Assembly: GCA_016718875.1 (NCBI GenBank)
Contig: JADKBL010000001.1
Span: 186,001-250,000, forward strand
Source of the DNA: Bacteroidota bacterium
GTDB lineage: Bacteria > Bacteroidota > Bacteroidia > Bacteroidales > VadinHA17
DNA: 64,000 bases
Direction of reading: 5' to 3'
A model generated the notes under the pieces. It was not told the DNA's origin. It saw nothing but the letters and a program-made list of their open reading frames with translations, and ran no database searches. Position 1 is the first letter of the stretch. Every line of letters begins with the position of its first letter. A program made the translations under genes and the position numbers. Positions 46,754 through 55,639 of this stretch are shown here, piece by piece.

Positions 46754-47269
46754 CTAATTCTTATTAAGATTGATTTCTTTGAGGTAATTTTCAATCATTT
46801 TTTCCTGCTCTCCTGTCTTCTTAAGCTGCTCACCAAGAAGTTTTGACGCAATATCAACTGACAGAGTGGCTACCTGGTCATGAATTTCTGCAAGGGCTTT
46901 TCTCTTTTCACCTTCAATTCCAATTCTTGCCTTTTCCACTAATTTTTCTGCCTCTTCTGTAGCCTTATCCTTTGCCTCGGCTATCAGCCTGTCACGTACA
47001 TCTCTTGCTTCCTTGAGAATAACCTCGCGTTCCTCCCTTGCTTTGCGCAGAATAGCTTCATTATCACTCTGAAGTTTCATCATATCTTCCCGTGCTTTTT
47101 CAGCTGCAGCAAGTGATCCTTTTATCATTTCTTCCCTTGCTTTTACAGCATTCAAAATAGGTTTCCATGCAAATTTGGAAAGAAGAAAGAAGAATAAACT
47201 GAAGATAATGGTTGTCCAGACTACTGTACCAATAGCCGGAGTTGTAAGACTGTTTGCTAACAAGATCAT
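46754..47269 (-). CDS. atpF: ATP synthase Fo b subunit
   Basis: The 171-residue protein has one N-terminal membrane helix (residues about 10-30, TVVWTTIIFSLFFFLLSKFA) followed by a long charged coiled coil (AREEMIKGSLAAAEKAREDM and on) forming the peripheral stalk. It has the usual length for b and lies between atpE and atpH. Confidence 0.94.
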   Translation of the reverse strand: MILLANSLTTPAIGTVVWTTIIFSLFFFLLSKFAWKPILNAVKAREEMIKGSLAAAEKAREDMMKLQSDNEAILRKAREEREVILKEARDVRDRLIAEAKDKATEEAEKLVEKARIGIEGEKRKALAEIHDQVATLSVDIASKLLGEQLKKTGEQEKMIENYLKEINLNKN

Positions 47270-47340
47270 ATCTTATGATTTTACTGTTTCAATCAAAAGA
47301 AGCCTGCAACCAACCGTTGCAGAGCTTCCTGTTCCTTTTA

Positions 47341-47547
47341 CTAAGCAATAAGAGCAACAACGATTGCAAAAAGAGCGGCACCTTCAATAAGGGCTGCTGC
47401 AATAATCATAGCTGTCTGGATCTTGGAAGTAGCTTCAGGCTGGCGTGCAATAGCTTCCATAGCCGAACCTCCGATTCTACCTATACCGAGACCTGCACCT
47501 ATAACTGCAAGACCTGCTCCGACTGCTGCAAATGAGATTGGTTCCAT
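47341..47547 (-). CDS. atpE: ATP synthase Fo c subunit
   Basis: This 68-residue hairpin has two membrane helices. The first has the GAGLGIGRIGG packing glycines, the loop is ARQPEA, and the second carries the ion-binding glutamate (AAALIEGAALFAIV). The glutamine in helix 1 and the ES/T pair of sodium-type c-rings are absent, so proton coupling is likely. Confidence 0.95.
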   Translation of the reverse strand: MEPISFAAVGAGLAVIGAGLGIGRIGGSAMEAIARQPEATSKIQTAMIIAAALIEGAALFAIVVALIA

Positions 47548-47571
47548 AATACAAGTTGTTAATTAAAATTA

Positions 47572-48635
47572 TTAATGATGCTCCTGCACTGCCAGACTAA
47601 TGAACAGTGCCGAAAGCAAGGTAAATACGTAAGCCTGAAGGAATGCCACAAGTAATTCAAGGCAATCCATGAAAATTACAAAAAGAATTGAAACCGGTGC
47701 CACAGCCAGTGACTTGAAGATGAAGATCAGACAGACAAGACTGAGGACAATTATGTGTCCGGCAGTGATGTTTGCAAAGAGACGAATCATCAGTGCAAAT
47801 GGCTTTGAGAATATTCCTATTATCTCAACAGGGATCATTACCGGCAATAGCCAGATTGGAACACCCGGAGTGGCAAAAGTATGACGCCAGTAGTTCTTGT
47901 TTCCGCTGAACTGGGTTATAAAGAAGGTGAAAAGAGCAAGGACAAATGTAACAGCAATATTACCTGTAACATTTGCTCCGAAAGGCGGAGGAAAGGGAAC
48001 AAGCCCCATTAAGTTATTTATCAAAATAAAGAAAAAGACTGTCAGAAGATATGGCATGTATTTCTCATACTTATGCTCGCCTATATTTGATATTGCAATA
48101 TCATCGCGAACAAACAGGATGATTGGCTCAAGGAAACCCTGCATGCCTTTTGGATGACTAATTCCTGTTTTAGTATATGATCTTGAAAGTGAAATAAAAA
48201 GAAATAAGCCTATAATGCAGGAAAACAGCAAACCCATAACTGTTTTTGTCATTGAAAAATCAAGAGGTTTTCCGGCCTCATCAACATGACCCTCTTCATT
48301 TACGCTTACGATTGTTCCTTCTTCTATCTTATACCCGTTATAAACATGTCCGTGAGAAAGTTTTTTTGATGAAAAATATCAAGTCCTTTTTCCTTTGAAT
48401 AAAGAATAACAGGAAGATAAATTGCCACACCCTCTCCGCTTTTTTTTGTCCACAGATGCCATTCATGAGAGTCTGCGATGTGCTCCATTATAAATGTACT
48501 TGCATTAAATGGTTCATCTGCCGACTGATGCCCCGCAGCTTCTGTATTTCCATGCTCTCCCTGGCCAAATAAGGGTACTTGCGAACCGATAAGGCAGAAA
48601 ACGAACAGGACTAGAATAATCAGTTTAGTTTTCAA
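47572..48635 (-). CDS. atpB: ATP synthase Fo a subunit, split by one frameshift
   Basis: The first part (48324-48635) has a signal-like N-terminus (MKTKLIILVLFVFCLIGSQ) and a long periplasmic extension, as is usual for this phylum. The second part (47572-48252) holds the membrane helices with the essential arginine in FALMIRLFANITAGHI and LVAFLQAYVFTLLSALFI. If the T5 run in the coding strand (plus-strand A5 at 48372-48376) is T6, the frame continues as FSSKKLSHGHVYNGYKIEE into MTKTVMGL, giving 354 residues. Because atpB is needed for the proton channel, this lesion is almost surely a consensus error. Confidence 0.93.
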
Positions 48636-48648
48636 ATCTGTATTTGTT

Positions 48649-49047
48649 TTATAAAGACTTGTTCTTCAGTGTTTTCAGTATTATTAAAACAGAAAACAAA
48701 CTGAATGATAAATATAGAATAAAAAACATAAAAACTGATTCGGTTGAGGTTTTTTTTGCAACAAAGAACCACAACAAAGCTAAAACCATTTCAAACAGCA
48801 ACTTAACACTCATTGAAACGAGTGTATGCAAAGTCTGGCTTTGGGGTTCCCTTGACTGTCCCCGCTGAAAAATAACAATTGCAGATATGCTTATAAGAAG
48901 GAAAACAATTGTCAGTATTACTAAATCGGATAAAGAGTTGTTTGGACCAGAGTCACGCAGAAGAAAATAGCCGGCAAAAAGTATGAGGAAACCTAAGGCT
49001 GTTAAATAAAGAATATTTCTTGGAAGTGGTTTCACGGGAAACATCAC
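48649..49047 (-). CDS. Hydrophobic protein at the AtpI position of the operon
   Basis: This 132-residue protein has four hydrophobic helices (ILYLTALGFLILFAGYFLL; LVILTIVFLLISISAIVIF; SVKLLFEMVLALLWFFV; FFILYLSFSLFSVLIIL). It is coded between atpZ (4-base overlap at 49044-49047) and atpB (13 bases). Position and topology suggest an AtpI-like accessory factor for ATP synthase assembly, but there is no clear sequence signature. Confidence 0.6.
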   Translation of the reverse strand: MMFPVKPLPRNILYLTALGFLILFAGYFLLRDSGPNNSLSDLVILTIVFLLISISAIVIFQRGQSREPQSQTLHTLVSMSVKLLFEMVLALLWFFVAKKTSTESVFMFFILYLSFSLFSVLIILKTLKNKSL

Positions 49048-49286
49048 TTAATAAAATCTTTTACTGCAGTATAAATTGCACCAAAAACACCCAGAAGGGA
49101 AAGAATGATTGTAAAGACAGGTTTTTCGAATCCGGCAAGTTTATCAAGCTCTATACCGCCCCATGTTGTAAGGGCAATTATAGCGACCATCTGAAAAGCT
49201 ATTCCTGAATATTTTCCATAATCATTCAGGCCTTTATTTTCCTGCTTTTTCGAGTTCTTTTTCTTTAATGGCTGAAGCTCCTCCAT
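49044..49286 (-). CDS. AtpZ/AtpI-like ATP synthase accessory protein
   Basis: I chose the ATG at 49284-49286 (MEELQPLKKKNSKKQENKGL) and not the GTG at 49301. The product of 80 residues has two membrane helices (GIAFQMVAIIALTTWGGIEL; VFTIILSLLGVFGAIYTAV), the AtpZ pattern GxxxDKLxG-P. It assists c-ring assembly or ion supply of ATP synthase. The start lies inside the end of the bactofilin gene, in another frame, so the two are translationally linked. Confidence 0.78.
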   Translation of the reverse strand: MEELQPLKKKNSKKQENKGLNDYGKYSGIAFQMVAIIALTTWGGIELDKLAGFEKPVFTIILSLLGVFGAIYTAVKDFIK

Positions 49287-49635
49287 TATTATTATTTTCA
49301 CTCATTTTGCAAGTTCCGGAAAAAATTGCACCCGGTTCTATTGATAGTTTTGAAGTTACGATATCTCCGAGGATCTTTGAAGATGCTTTCAGGTTAAGTA
49401 ACTGATTGACAATGACTCTTCCTTCGATGGTGCCTGAAATTTCAGAATTTTTACAGATAATTTCTCCGTTAACCCTGCCTGTCTGTCCTATAACAACCTT
49501 GCCTTTGGTATTAAGATTCCCTGTAAGTGAACCATCAATGCGGATATCTCCTGTTGATTTAATATCGCCGGTAATGTCAGTGCCGTTGCTGATCAGATTG
49601 ATGGTACTGTTATCTGTCTCGTTGTACTTTGCCAT
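49234..49635 (-). CDS. Bactofilin (polymer-forming cytoskeletal protein)
   Basis: The start at 49633-49635 (MAKYNETDNST) is preferred over a TTG three codons earlier. The product has about 133 residues with a central bactofilin beta-helix of repeating strands (GDIRIDGSLTGNLNTKG, VVIGQTGRVNGEIICKN, SEISGTIEGRVIVNQLL) and flexible ends. Bactofilins polymerise without nucleotide and scaffold cell-shape proteins. Its 3' end overlaps the AtpZ-like gene by about 53 bases. It stands between fabH and the ATP synthase genes. Confidence 0.88.
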   Translation of the reverse strand: MAKYNETDNSTINLISNGTDITGDIKSTGDIRIDGSLTGNLNTKGKVVIGQTGRVNGEIICKNSEISGTIEGRVIVNQLLNLKASSKILGDIVTSKLSIEPGAIFSGTCKMSENNNNGGASAIKEKELEKAGK

Positions 49636-49684
49636 GTCTTCCAAAATTGAGAGAATTTATTCTGATTAACTAACAAATATAAAA

Positions 49685-50683
49685 CTATTTCGGATCGTAA
49701 GCCCATTTAAGGTAGATAGAGCCCCAGGTAAAACCGCCGCCAAATGCTGCAAGAATAAGAACATCTCCTTTTTTAAGCCTGTTTTCATACTCCCAGATAC
49801 ATAACGGGATTGTTGCAGCTGTAGTATTTCCGTAGTTCTGAATATTGACCATAACTTTTTCAGGAGGCAGGCCCATTCTGCGACCTGTTGCATCAATTAT
49901 TCTCAGGTTTGCCTGATGAGGTACGAGCCAGGATATATCTTCTGATTTGAGATTATTTTTCTCCATTATCTCTGCAGCAACATCAGCCATATTTGAGACA
50001 GCAAACTTAAAAACGCTCTGGCCTTCCTGATATATAAAATGTTCTTTGGCATCTATTGTTTCATGTGAAGATGGCTTAACTGATCCTCCTGCCTTAAGAT
50101 GAAGAAATTTCCTGCCCGAACCATCTGTCTTCAGAATATGATCCATAACTCCCACTTCCTCTGTGGTCGGCTCCAGAAGAACTGCCCCGGCAGCATCCCC
50201 GAATAAAGGGCATGTAGTACGGTCAGTATAATCAGTTATAGAGGACATTTTATCTGCCCCTACAACTATTACTTTTTTATATCTTCCTGATTCGATATAT
50301 TGTGCTCCTGTCTGAAGTGCAAATAAAAAGCCTGAGCATGCAGCTCCTATATCAAAACTGAAGGCATTCTTAATTCCTGCTTTGTCACAAATTATATTGG
50401 CAGTTGCCGGAAAGGACATATCCGGAGTAACTGTTGCACAAATCAGCAGATCAATCTCTTCGGGTTTAGTATTTGTCTTTTTAAGAAGCCCTTCTACAGC
50501 CTTTTCACCCATATCGGATGTGCCAAGTCCTTCTCCTTTAAGTATTCTTCTCTCTTTTATCCCGACTCTCTGCATTATCCATTCGTCGGATGTATCAACC
50601 ATTTTGGATAATTCCTGATTTGTCAGTCTGTATTCCGGTACCCAGGCATTTATCCCTGTAATAGCTGCCCGTAATTTTTTCAT
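49685..50683 (-). CDS. fabH: 3-oxoacyl-ACP synthase III
   Basis: The 332-residue condensing enzyme has the Cys-His-Asn triad: Cys116 in DIGAACSGFLFALQ, histidine in WLVPHQANLRI and asparagine in NIQNYGNTTAAT. It starts fatty-acid synthesis by joining acetyl-CoA (or branched acyl-CoA) to malonyl-ACP. It is 2 bases after plsX in the usual DUF177-rpmF-plsX-fabH operon. Confidence 0.96.
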   Translation of the reverse strand: MKKLRAAITGINAWVPEYRLTNQELSKMVDTSDEWIMQRVGIKERRILKGEGLGTSDMGEKAVEGLLKKTNTKPEEIDLLICATVTPDMSFPATANIICDKAGIKNAFSFDIGAACSGFLFALQTGAQYIESGRYKKVIVVGADKMSSITDYTDRTTCPLFGDAAGAVLLEPTTEEVGVMDHILKTDGSGRKFLHLKAGGSVKPSSHETIDAKEHFIYQEGQSVFKFAVSNMADVAAEIMEKNNLKSEDISWLVPHQANLRIIDATGRRMGLPPEKVMVNIQNYGNTTAATIPLCIWEYENRLKKGDVLILAAFGGGFTWGSIYLKWAYDPK

Positions 50684-50685
50684 AG

Positions 50686-51624
50686 TTAAATTGCTTCTTT
50701 GATCTTCTGAGCCAGATTGGCATGTGCAACTTCCCTTGTCCGGATGATCATATTCATTACAGCTTTCCTTTTTGAAATACCATGGCCGATTACGACATTG
50801 GCATTGATTCCGACTATGGGTGTACCGCCAATGTTTTCGAAATCCAGACTGTCAAAATATGAATCTTTCAGGCCTCTCTGCTTGAACATATGATGAAAGG
50901 ATTCACCTAGTTTTAAAATGACATTACCTGCGAAACCATCGCAGACAACCACATCAGGCATCGATTCCCTGAAAAGCGAATTACCTTCTATATTCCCGAC
51001 AAAATTCAATCCCGGATGACCTTTCATAAATTCATAGGCCATCTTTACAGCAGATGTGCCTTTCGTTTCTTCTTCTCCGATATTAAGCAAACCCACAGTG
51101 GGGTTTTCATCTTCAAGAACATATTTGGCAAAAATGGTTCCCAATATTCCGTACTGCAGCAATACATCCGGTTTGCAATCAGGATTAAGTCCAACATCAA
51201 GTATAACCGATTGCCGGTTATCTATGCATGGCAGAACCACCGCAAGAGCAGGCCTTAAAACGCCGGGAATTACATTTACTGTATAACTTGCTCCGACGAG
51301 CATCGCACCAGTATTCCCTGCGCTGCAGAAACCATCGAGTGTATTGTTCTTAAGCATTCCATAGCCTACGGCAATACTGGAATCCTTTTTTTGCGAAAAA
51401 GCTTTTGCAGGATGATCGCCCATCTCTATTACCTCAGAAGTATGAACTACCTCAAATAATGATGGATCAACCTTCATTGCCTCCAGTTTCCTGTAGATGG
51501 CATCCTTGTCACCTATAAGAACCAGATTGTCATCAGCCGGTAAATGCTGAAGGGAATCATATGCGCCTTCAATGATTGCATCTGGCGCAAAGTCACCACC
51601 CATGACATCAAGGCCAATTCTCAT
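50686..51624 (-). CDS. plsX: Phosphate acyltransferase PlsX
   Basis: This 312-residue protein starts MRIGLDVMGGDFAPDAIIEG, the PlsX hallmark, and contains GMLVGASYTVNVIPG and VCDGFAGNVILKLGES. It turns acyl-ACP into acyl-phosphate for membrane phospholipid synthesis. It is coded between rpmF and fabH. Confidence 0.96.
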   Translation of the reverse strand: MRIGLDVMGGDFAPDAIIEGAYDSLQHLPADDNLVLIGDKDAIYRKLEAMKVDPSLFEVVHTSEVIEMGDHPAKAFSQKKDSSIAVGYGMLKNNTLDGFCSAGNTGAMLVGASYTVNVIPGVLRPALAVVLPCIDNRQSVILDVGLNPDCKPDVLLQYGILGTIFAKYVLEDENPTVGLLNIGEEETKGTSAVKMAYEFMKGHPGLNFVGNIEGNSLFRESMPDVVVCDGFAGNVILKLGESFHHMFKQRGLKDSYFDSLDFENIGGTPIVGINANVVIGHGISKRKAVMNMIIRTREVAHANLAQKIKEAI

Positions 51625-51649
51625 AAGAATCTTATTAAGTTAGCTGAGG

Positions 51650-51835
51650 TTAGGCTGTTGCCTTGCTTGCAATTGCAAGCTTGCCTCTGTAATATCCGCA
51701 CTCAGGACATACCCTGTGATAAAGAACAGCAGATCCGCAATTTGAACAACTGGCCACAGTAGGGGCAGTTGCCTTATAATGTGTCCTCCGCTTATCTCTT
51801 CTGGTTTTCGAATGTTTACGTTTAGGATTTGGCAT
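51650..51835 (-). CDS. rpmF: Ribosomal protein bL32
   Basis: This 61-residue basic protein starts MPNPKRKHSKTRRDKRRTHY and carries a zinc ribbon with CSNC and CPEC (cysteines near residues 30, 33, 43 and 46). It is placed between the DUF177 gene and plsX as in most bacteria. Confidence 0.96.
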   Translation of the reverse strand: MPNPKRKHSKTRRDKRRTHYKATAPTVASCSNCGSAVLYHRVCPECGYYRGKLAIASKATA

Positions 51836-51847
51836 TGTTTCAAATAT

Positions 51848-52366
51848 TTAATTGTTCATCAATTTCTTCAGATCATCCCACCTGGGATCAATATGTTTTT
51901 CATCTTCAACAAGCAATTCTTTCAGCTTTTTAAGCATTTCCGGATTGCATGTGCTCTTTCCTTTGTTATCATCCGGATGAACCCGCTTTATTGGCAGGGC
52001 CAGATAAATATATTCATAAAAATGCTGCATGAGATCCAACTCATGCTCATCGGAGGGTAAAGAAACAATGTCAGGATCATCCTCTGAAATGCTTTTCCCA
52101 AGCTTTACAAGCAATCTGTTCTCAGATTCCAAAGGCCTTGAAAACATTTCGAGACACCTGTCACAGCTGATCATAACTGTTCCTGATATTCTTACAACCA
52201 AATCAAGATGTGAGCTTCTTTTCTCCATCTCCACAATGGCTGTAAGTCTTCCCTCTTTAATTTCCGACTCTTCAAATTCTTCAAAAAACTCTTCCCCAAT
52301 CTCAAAATCAAAAGTGTGGTGCCCTTCTTTCAATCCGCTTAATGGTATGACATACAATCCGGACAT
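51848..52366 (-). CDS. DUF177 (YceD-like) protein
   Basis: I chose the ATG at 52364-52366 (MSGLYVIPLSGLKEGHHTFD) and not the TTG 14 codons upstream. The product of about 172 residues has the family arrangement: an N-terminal beta part, a CDRCLE motif (VMISCDRCLEMFSRP) and an acidic C-terminal part (DPRWDDLKKL). YceD/DUF177 proteins are linked to 23S rRNA and L32 handling. It leads the rpmF-plsX-fabH operon. Confidence 0.88.
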   Translation of the reverse strand: MSGLYVIPLSGLKEGHHTFDFEIGEEFFEEFEESEIKEGRLTAIVEMEKRSSHLDLVVRISGTVMISCDRCLEMFSRPLESENRLLVKLGKSISEDDPDIVSLPSDEHELDLMQHFYEYIYLALPIKRVHPDDNKGKSTCNPEMLKKLKELLVEDEKHIDPRWDDLKKLMNN

Positions 52367-52546
52367 CTCTTTCAAATTTGGTTTGCAAAAATATGAATCC
52401 TTCTTCAATTAAAAAAATTATCAACAAAAAAGTAACATCAAAAGGCTTAAATGATTATCCACCGGTAAAAAAACGCAGTTCGCCGAATATTGTTTACCCA
52501 CTGTTAATATGTGGATTACTTTTGTTTCAAATCAAATTATACTGAC

Positions 52547-52906
52547 ATGGCACATAGCTACAATAAAAATCTGACAAGAAGGGAGCCTCACCCAAGGATT
52601 GGTGTTGGATTATTCTTCATTACCCTTGGCGTAGCCCTACTGATAGCTACCAATGATTTGTTAAACCTGGGAAGCATTCACAGGTACTTTACATGGGAAA
52701 CTGCCCTAATATTTATCGGAGTGATCCTTCTTTTAAATCTCCATTTTACAGGAGGCTTACTTATGGTTGCAGGTGGATTCTGGTTCCTTCTCGATGAAAT
52801 AAATCTTGCTTTTCCCGAAATGCTTAAGACATTTTACTGGCCTGGTGTGATAATACTCATCGGACTTGCGTACATCATTTCATCTCTTTTTAAAAGAGTT
52901 AAATAA
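52547..52906 (+). CDS. LiaI/DUF5668-type membrane protein
   Basis: From the ATG at 52547 (MAHSYNKNLTRREPHPRIGV) this is a 119-residue protein with three to four membrane helices (GLFFITLGVALLIATNDLL; TALIFIGVILLLNLHFTGGL; GVIILIGLAYIISSLF). It resembles the N-terminal membrane part of LiaF. It is the first gene of a four-gene plus-strand cluster with a LiaF-like protein, a LytS-like kinase and a LytTR regulator. Confidence 0.72.
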   Translation: MAHSYNKNLTRREPHPRIGVGLFFITLGVALLIATNDLLNLGSIHRYFTWETALIFIGVILLLNLHFTGGLLMVAGGFWFLLDEINLAFPEMLKTFYWPGVIILIGLAYIISSLFKRVK

Positions 52907-52941
52907 AGTTATTAAATTAGAAACAGATAAAATTTACAGCA

Positions 52942-53697
52942 ATGGAAACAAATGAGAATTATAAAGACGACAGGCACGGTTACAGACGCGAACACCGTCA
53001 TCTTCAGAGTAACCGGGCAATAATAGGGGTTGTGCTCGTAATTGTTGGAGCATTTCTGATAATGAGAAATACAGGAATATTCCCCGGATTCATTGATCAT
53101 GTTATTTTCAGCTGGCCGATGCTACTCGTTACTATTGGTCTGGTTATTACTCTTGGCTCTTCTGAAAATAAAACGGGCGGTATAATAGTTATGGCTGTCG
53201 GTGCTTTCTTCCTGATACCTCATATTTTCAGGGAAACATTCAATTTCAATATGTTCTGGCCTTCCGTTTTCATTATCATAGGGCTCATATTCATTTTTAC
53301 AAAGAGAAAAGGTGGCTGGCACGGGATATCAAGTGTTTCACAGGTAGGAGATGATTTTATTGATATCATTAACATTTTCAGTGGAGGTGAAAGACAGATA
53401 GTAACTGATAATTTCAAAGGAGGGAAAATTACTTCAATTTTCGGCGGCAGTGAAATCGACCTCACCCAGGCCAAACTTGCACCCGGCATTTCAGAACTTG
53501 AGATAGCATGTGTCTTTGGCGGAACAACTATTATAGTACCAACAGACTGGAACATAAAAGTGGAAGTGGTACCTGTACTGGGCGGTTTTGGTGACGAAAG
53601 GAAACTGAATCTCGGAAGGGCAGTAGATACTTCACGCCAGCTCATAATTAAAGGAGCAGTAGTATTTGGAGGCGGAGAAATCAAAAGCTATTCATAA
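52942..53697 (+). CDS. LiaF-like cell-envelope stress protein
   Basis: The 251-residue protein has four N-terminal helices (residues about 28-118) and a C-terminal beta-sheet domain of the LiaF/DUF2154 type (SIFGGSEIDLTQAKL, VFGGTTIIVPTDWNIKVEVV). In Bacilli LiaF restrains a kinase until the cell wall is attacked. Here the downstream kinase is of the LytS kind. The link to envelope stress is family knowledge; the signal here is unknown. Confidence 0.82.
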   Translation: METNENYKDDRHGYRREHRHLQSNRAIIGVVLVIVGAFLIMRNTGIFPGFIDHVIFSWPMLLVTIGLVITLGSSENKTGGIIVMAVGAFFLIPHIFRETFNFNMFWPSVFIIIGLIFIFTKRKGGWHGISSVSQVGDDFIDIINIFSGGERQIVTDNFKGGKITSIFGGSEIDLTQAKLAPGISELEIACVFGGTTIIVPTDWNIKVEVVPVLGGFGDERKLNLGRAVDTSRQLIIKGAVVFGGGEIKSYS

Positions 53698-53706
53698 TTC
53701 AATATA

Positions 53707-54759
53707 ATGAGACATCCGGTTCTTGCAAACAGAATACGGCTTATAGTATGGTGGCTGGTCTGGCTCTTCCTTATGGCAGGCCAGTCACTGCTTTTTTACT
53801 ATGCTTACGGAAATTTCAGCAGCATTGGAATCCTTGACAGTTTTATTTCCCTTCTTATATACTCAGGAATCGGACTATCATTATGGTATCCTTTCAGCTT
53901 TTTTAACAGCGGAAATGTGAGGACTACAACAATAATCTCAAACCTGATTATCAGCGGTATCATATCGGTATCACTCTGGGCGCTTCTGACAAAATATATT
54001 ATGCTTGGAGTCCTGCCAGATGGAAATAATTATAATGAGTACTGGGAAGCTACATTTCCGTACAGAATAGGCACAGGAGTCTTTATCTTTGGCCTGATTG
54101 TCATGTCATATTACCTGTTTATAAGCCTTACAAATCTTGCTGAAAAAAATGCAAAGGAAGCAAGGCTTGAGAGCCTGGTAAAAGAGACAGAATTAAAAAT
54201 GCTCAGGTCGCAGATTAATCCTCACTTCCTTTTCAACAGCCTCAATTCAATCAGTTCCCTTACAGTTACAGATCCGGAAAAAGCAAGGATGATGGTTGTG
54301 AAACTTTCTGATTTCATGAGGTATGCTCTTGCAAGAAAGGACGAACAACCGGTCTCCCTCCAGAGCGAAATGGAAAACCTGCGGTTATACCTTGAAATTG
54401 AAAAGGTGCGGTTTGGTGATAAACTTACCACAGAGGAACATATTGACCCGGAGTGTCTTGATTTCAAAATTCCTGTAATGCTTTTGCAGCCTCTTTACGA
54501 AAATGCTGTTAAACATGGCGTTTATGAAAGCACTGAAACTGTAAAAATCTTTACTCAGGCAAAAATTATTGACGGCTATATTGAAATCATTATAAAAAAC
54601 AATTACGATACCGCACCTTCAATGAAAAAAGGTACTGGTACCGGTCTGATAAATGTTGCCCGCAGACTCGAATTGTTTTACGGGAACAAAGCTTCATCCA
54701 AGACATTGAAAGAAAACGGTTTATATACTATAACCCTTTACATACCAAAGGAATATTAA
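53707..54759 (+). CDS. LytS/YpdA-type sensor histidine kinase
   Basis: This 350-residue protein has four membrane helices (residues about 10-145) and a His_kinase domain with phospho-acceptor His173 (SQINPHFLFNSLNSISS). An N-box (LLQPLYENAVKHGVY) and G-box (KGTGTGLINVARRL) follow. It phosphorylates the LytTR regulator coded 80 bases downstream. It begins 9 bases after the LiaF-like gene, so they are one operon. Confidence 0.92.
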   Translation: MRHPVLANRIRLIVWWLVWLFLMAGQSLLFYYAYGNFSSIGILDSFISLLIYSGIGLSLWYPFSFFNSGNVRTTTIISNLIISGIISVSLWALLTKYIMLGVLPDGNNYNEYWEATFPYRIGTGVFIFGLIVMSYYLFISLTNLAEKNAKEARLESLVKETELKMLRSQINPHFLFNSLNSISSLTVTDPEKARMMVVKLSDFMRYALARKDEQPVSLQSEMENLRLYLEIEKVRFGDKLTTEEHIDPECLDFKIPVMLLQPLYENAVKHGVYESTETVKIFTQAKIIDGYIEIIIKNNYDTAPSMKKGTGTGLINVARRLELFYGNKASSKTLKENGLYTITLYIPKEY

Positions 54760-54790
54760 AACAAACATTTAAAAATTATTTCATACTTTT

Positions 54791-54816
54791 AAGGACAAAA
54801 TAAATTGTCCTTTTTT
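54791..54816 (+). terminator. Terminator-like hairpin between kinase and regulator genes
   Basis: AAGGACAA (54791-54798) pairs with TTGTCCTT (54805-54812) and is followed by a T-run to 54816. This looks like an intrinsic terminator placed inside the operon, 23 bases before the regulator's start. It could lower expression of the regulator or allow separate control. Confidence 0.6.
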
Positions 54817-54838
54817 GATTTTGTTAAGCACGATACAA

Positions 54839-55591
54839 ATGGAAAAAATCAGAATTGTAATAATTGACGACGAGGAACCGGGACGGGAATTGGTAAAGCA
54901 TTATTTAAAAGAGGTTGACTCAATTGAGGTTATAGCTGAATGCTCTGACGGGTTTTCCGGTCTGAAAACAATTTCAACTTTAAAACCAGACCTGGTTTTT
55001 CTCGACATTCAGATGCCAAGACTGACCGGAATTGAACTGGTTGAGGTCCTTACCGAAAAGCCGGAGATAATTTTTACAACAGCATACGACCATTTTGCTA
55101 TCAGGGCTTTTGAACTTAATGCTGTCGACTATCTGATGAAACCGTTCGAAAAAAGGCGGTTTCTTGAAGCAGTTAAAAAGGCAATAGTTAAAATACAGTC
55201 AGGAAAAGGCAATCTTGAACCGGCAAACCAACTGCTTTCAAAAAAACCCGAAACAGAAGGTCCTGTAAACAGAATAGTTGTAAGAAAGGCAAATGCAATC
55301 AACATTATTCCTGTTGAACAGGTACGTTACGTTGAAGCTCAGGATGACTATGTAATGATTCACCATTCAACAGGAAAAGCTCTGAAACAGCAAACAATGA
55401 AATTCTATGAAGAAAACCTTCCCCAGTCTGATTTCGTCAGAATACACAGAGCTTATATTGTGAACATCACTGAAATTAACAAAATCGAGCCTTATGGGAA
55501 AGACACACATGTAGCTGTTCTGAACTCCGGTGAAAAACTTCCGGTAAGCCGGGCAGGATACAAACAGCTAAGGGAAGACCTTAAGTTTTAA
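54839..55591 (+). CDS. LytTR-family response regulator
   Basis: From the ATG at 54839 (MEKIRIVIIDDEEPGRELVK) the protein has 250 residues. A receiver with Asp56 (DLVFLDIQMP) and Lys in LMKPFEKRR is followed by a LytTR DNA-binding domain (residues about 150-250: VEQVRYVEAQDDYVMIH, FVRIHRAYIVNITEINKIE). It is the partner of the kinase just upstream. The alternative start at 54815 lies in the hairpin and is unlikely. Confidence 0.93.
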   Translation: MEKIRIVIIDDEEPGRELVKHYLKEVDSIEVIAECSDGFSGLKTISTLKPDLVFLDIQMPRLTGIELVEVLTEKPEIIFTTAYDHFAIRAFELNAVDYLMKPFEKRRFLEAVKKAIVKIQSGKGNLEPANQLLSKKPETEGPVNRIVVRKANAINIIPVEQVRYVEAQDDYVMIHHSTGKALKQQTMKFYEENLPQSDFVRIHRAYIVNITEINKIEPYGKDTHVAVLNSGEKLPVSRAGYKQLREDLKF

Positions 55592-55639
55592 TTGTCTTGC
55601 AGTCTTGCAGTACTGGTATCAGGGTAGTTAAAAATTACA

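Noticed and set aside
47572..48252. atpB as a naturally short gene starting at 48252
   Set aside because: A missing T in a T-run restores a continuous frame to the signal-bearing upstream part, giving the usual length for this phylum.
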